Assembly: GCA_030429625.1 (NCBI GenBank)
Contig: JAUIFA010000002.1
Span: forward strand, 62,001 to 126,000
DNA from: Alphaproteobacteria bacterium
GTDB lineage: Bacteria; Pseudomonadota; Alphaproteobacteria; Rickettsiales; UBA8987
DNA: 64,000 nucleotides
Direction: 5' to 3'
Made by a program: the position numbers and the translations under genes. The notes beneath the pieces were generated by a model. It did no database searches and was not told the DNA's origin. It was given only the letters and a program-made list of their open reading frames with translations. Within the stretch, counting starts at the first letter, position 1. Each line of letters begins with the position of its first letter. Positions 63,379 to 64,000 of the stretch are shown piece after piece.

Positions 63379-64000
63379 TGAGTGTGTTGGTTGAACCATT
63401 TGAATTTCGTTCACTGGCTGAGCATTTTGCCGATGAAAAGGCCAGTGCTGGAGGGGATAAGTTCTCTGAATTTGCAAAAGACGAAGAGGAATTCGTCATT
63501 ACCTATACTCTTGAACAGCTTCAAGAGAGTGAAGAAGAGGGATATACACGTGGTAAAATTGACGGCATCAATGAAGGGCATAAGGAAGGTTATGAGTTAA
63601 ACCAAAAGATACGTGATGCGCTGTCGAACATGGTAGTGAAAATAGAGCAGCTATTTCATCAGCACAATGAACTGGTGAACAATTCCATCAAAGAGACATC
63701 CTCTTTGGCACTTCAGATTGCTAAAAAACTTGCGGGCAATGCGTTACAAGAAAATCCTGATCAGGTAATTGAAGGTGCAATAGCGCAATGTTTTAAGTTC
63801 TTATTTAATGAGCCAAACGTTGATATTGTTGTCCATAGCTCTCTTGCGAAGTCTTTGGAAGAAAAAATCAATAAGATTGTTTCCGAAAGTCAGTTTTCTG
63901 GGAACATAAAAATCACTGGGGACGATGCAGTGGCAGTGGGTGATTGTCGTATTCAGTGGCAGGGTGGTGGAGCAAGTTGTTCTCTGGAAGAAAGAAATCA
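63378..64000 (+). CDS. fliH: Flagellar assembly protein FliH, 3' end outside the window
   Basis: An open frame from ATG 63378 to the window edge (207 residues and counting). A charged N-terminus is followed by GYTRGKIDGINEGHKEGYE, the glycine-spaced helix typical of FliH, and a C-domain with SLALQIAKKLAGNALQENP, then VAVGDCRIQWQGGGA, matching the family's D-CR-[IV]-[EQ]-W block. FliH binds and regulates the export ATPase FliI. The frame overlaps fliG by one base. Confidence 0.88.
   Translation, partial: MSVLVEPFEFRSLAEHFADEKASAGGDKFSEFAKDEEEFVITYTLEQLQESEEEGYTRGKIDGINEGHKEGYELNQKIRDALSNMVVKIEQLFHQHNELVNNSIKETSSLALQIAKKLAGNALQENPDQVIEGAIAQCFKFLFNEPNVDIVVHSSLAKSLEEKINKIVSESQFSGNIKITGDDAVAVGDCRIQWQGGGASCSLEERN

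Overview
The window reads as chromosomal DNA of a moderately AT-rich Gram-negative alphaproteobacterium. The support is gene content and order: a phoH-ybeY-corC-lnt-HTH cluster, mrp/miaB, hflKC-degP, an hldD-lgt-midA-pgeF run, a UbiK-type protein next to proC, a small phasin, the mreBCD-mrdA-rodA elongasome, and fliF-fliG-fliH flagellar genes. Lipoprotein maturation (lgt, lnt) and heptose synthesis (hldD) imply an outer membrane with LPS. I cannot name the genus.

Left part (1-9250), accessory. A large RTX-repeat lipase runs off the left edge. Upstream of it in the same transcript lie two paralogous membrane-anchored proteins of unknown function and a truncated copy of the lipase, so a 'partner + lipase' module has been duplicated. 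Next come two tiny ORFs, an Asp/Glu-racemase-like protein, two small unknown genes and an HTH repressor overlapping a small gene.

Defence and mobile part (9250-20320). A compact type II-C CRISPR-Cas system occupies 9531-14768: tracrRNA, cas9, cas1, cas2, and an array of 8 repeats and 7 spacers. The repeats read GTTG... on the minus strand, and each ends in a promoter-like TGGACA-N16-TATACT. Two highly structured, probably non-coding segments flank a GIY-YIG nuclease-like gene. A mobile cassette follows: ParB/DNA methyltransferase, DUF5681, DUF2924, large serine recombinase. A tRNA-Ser(UGA) closes the region.

Middle part (20500-44800). A coiled-coil orphan, citrate synthase, a Fur-family regulator, and the lnt-corC-ybeY-phoH cluster. 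About 4 kb on the opposite strand separates phoH from miaB and carries three exported, lineage-specific proteins: a caspase-fold-like lipoprotein and two HExxH metalloprotease-like proteins. Then come miaB and mrp, the membrane quality-control operon hflK-hflC-degP, the envelope operon hldD-lgt-midA-pgeF, ubiK-proC, and a phasin.

Right part (44800-64000). A small exported protein, an EnvZ-like sensor kinase without an adjacent regulator, leuA, the rod-shape operon mreB-mreC-mreD-mrdA-rodA, htpG, recG, two degenerate c-di-GMP-type proteins (PAS/GGDEF-like and EAL-like), rpmG, and a flagellar operon with a structured leader starting at fliF and running off the right edge inside fliH.
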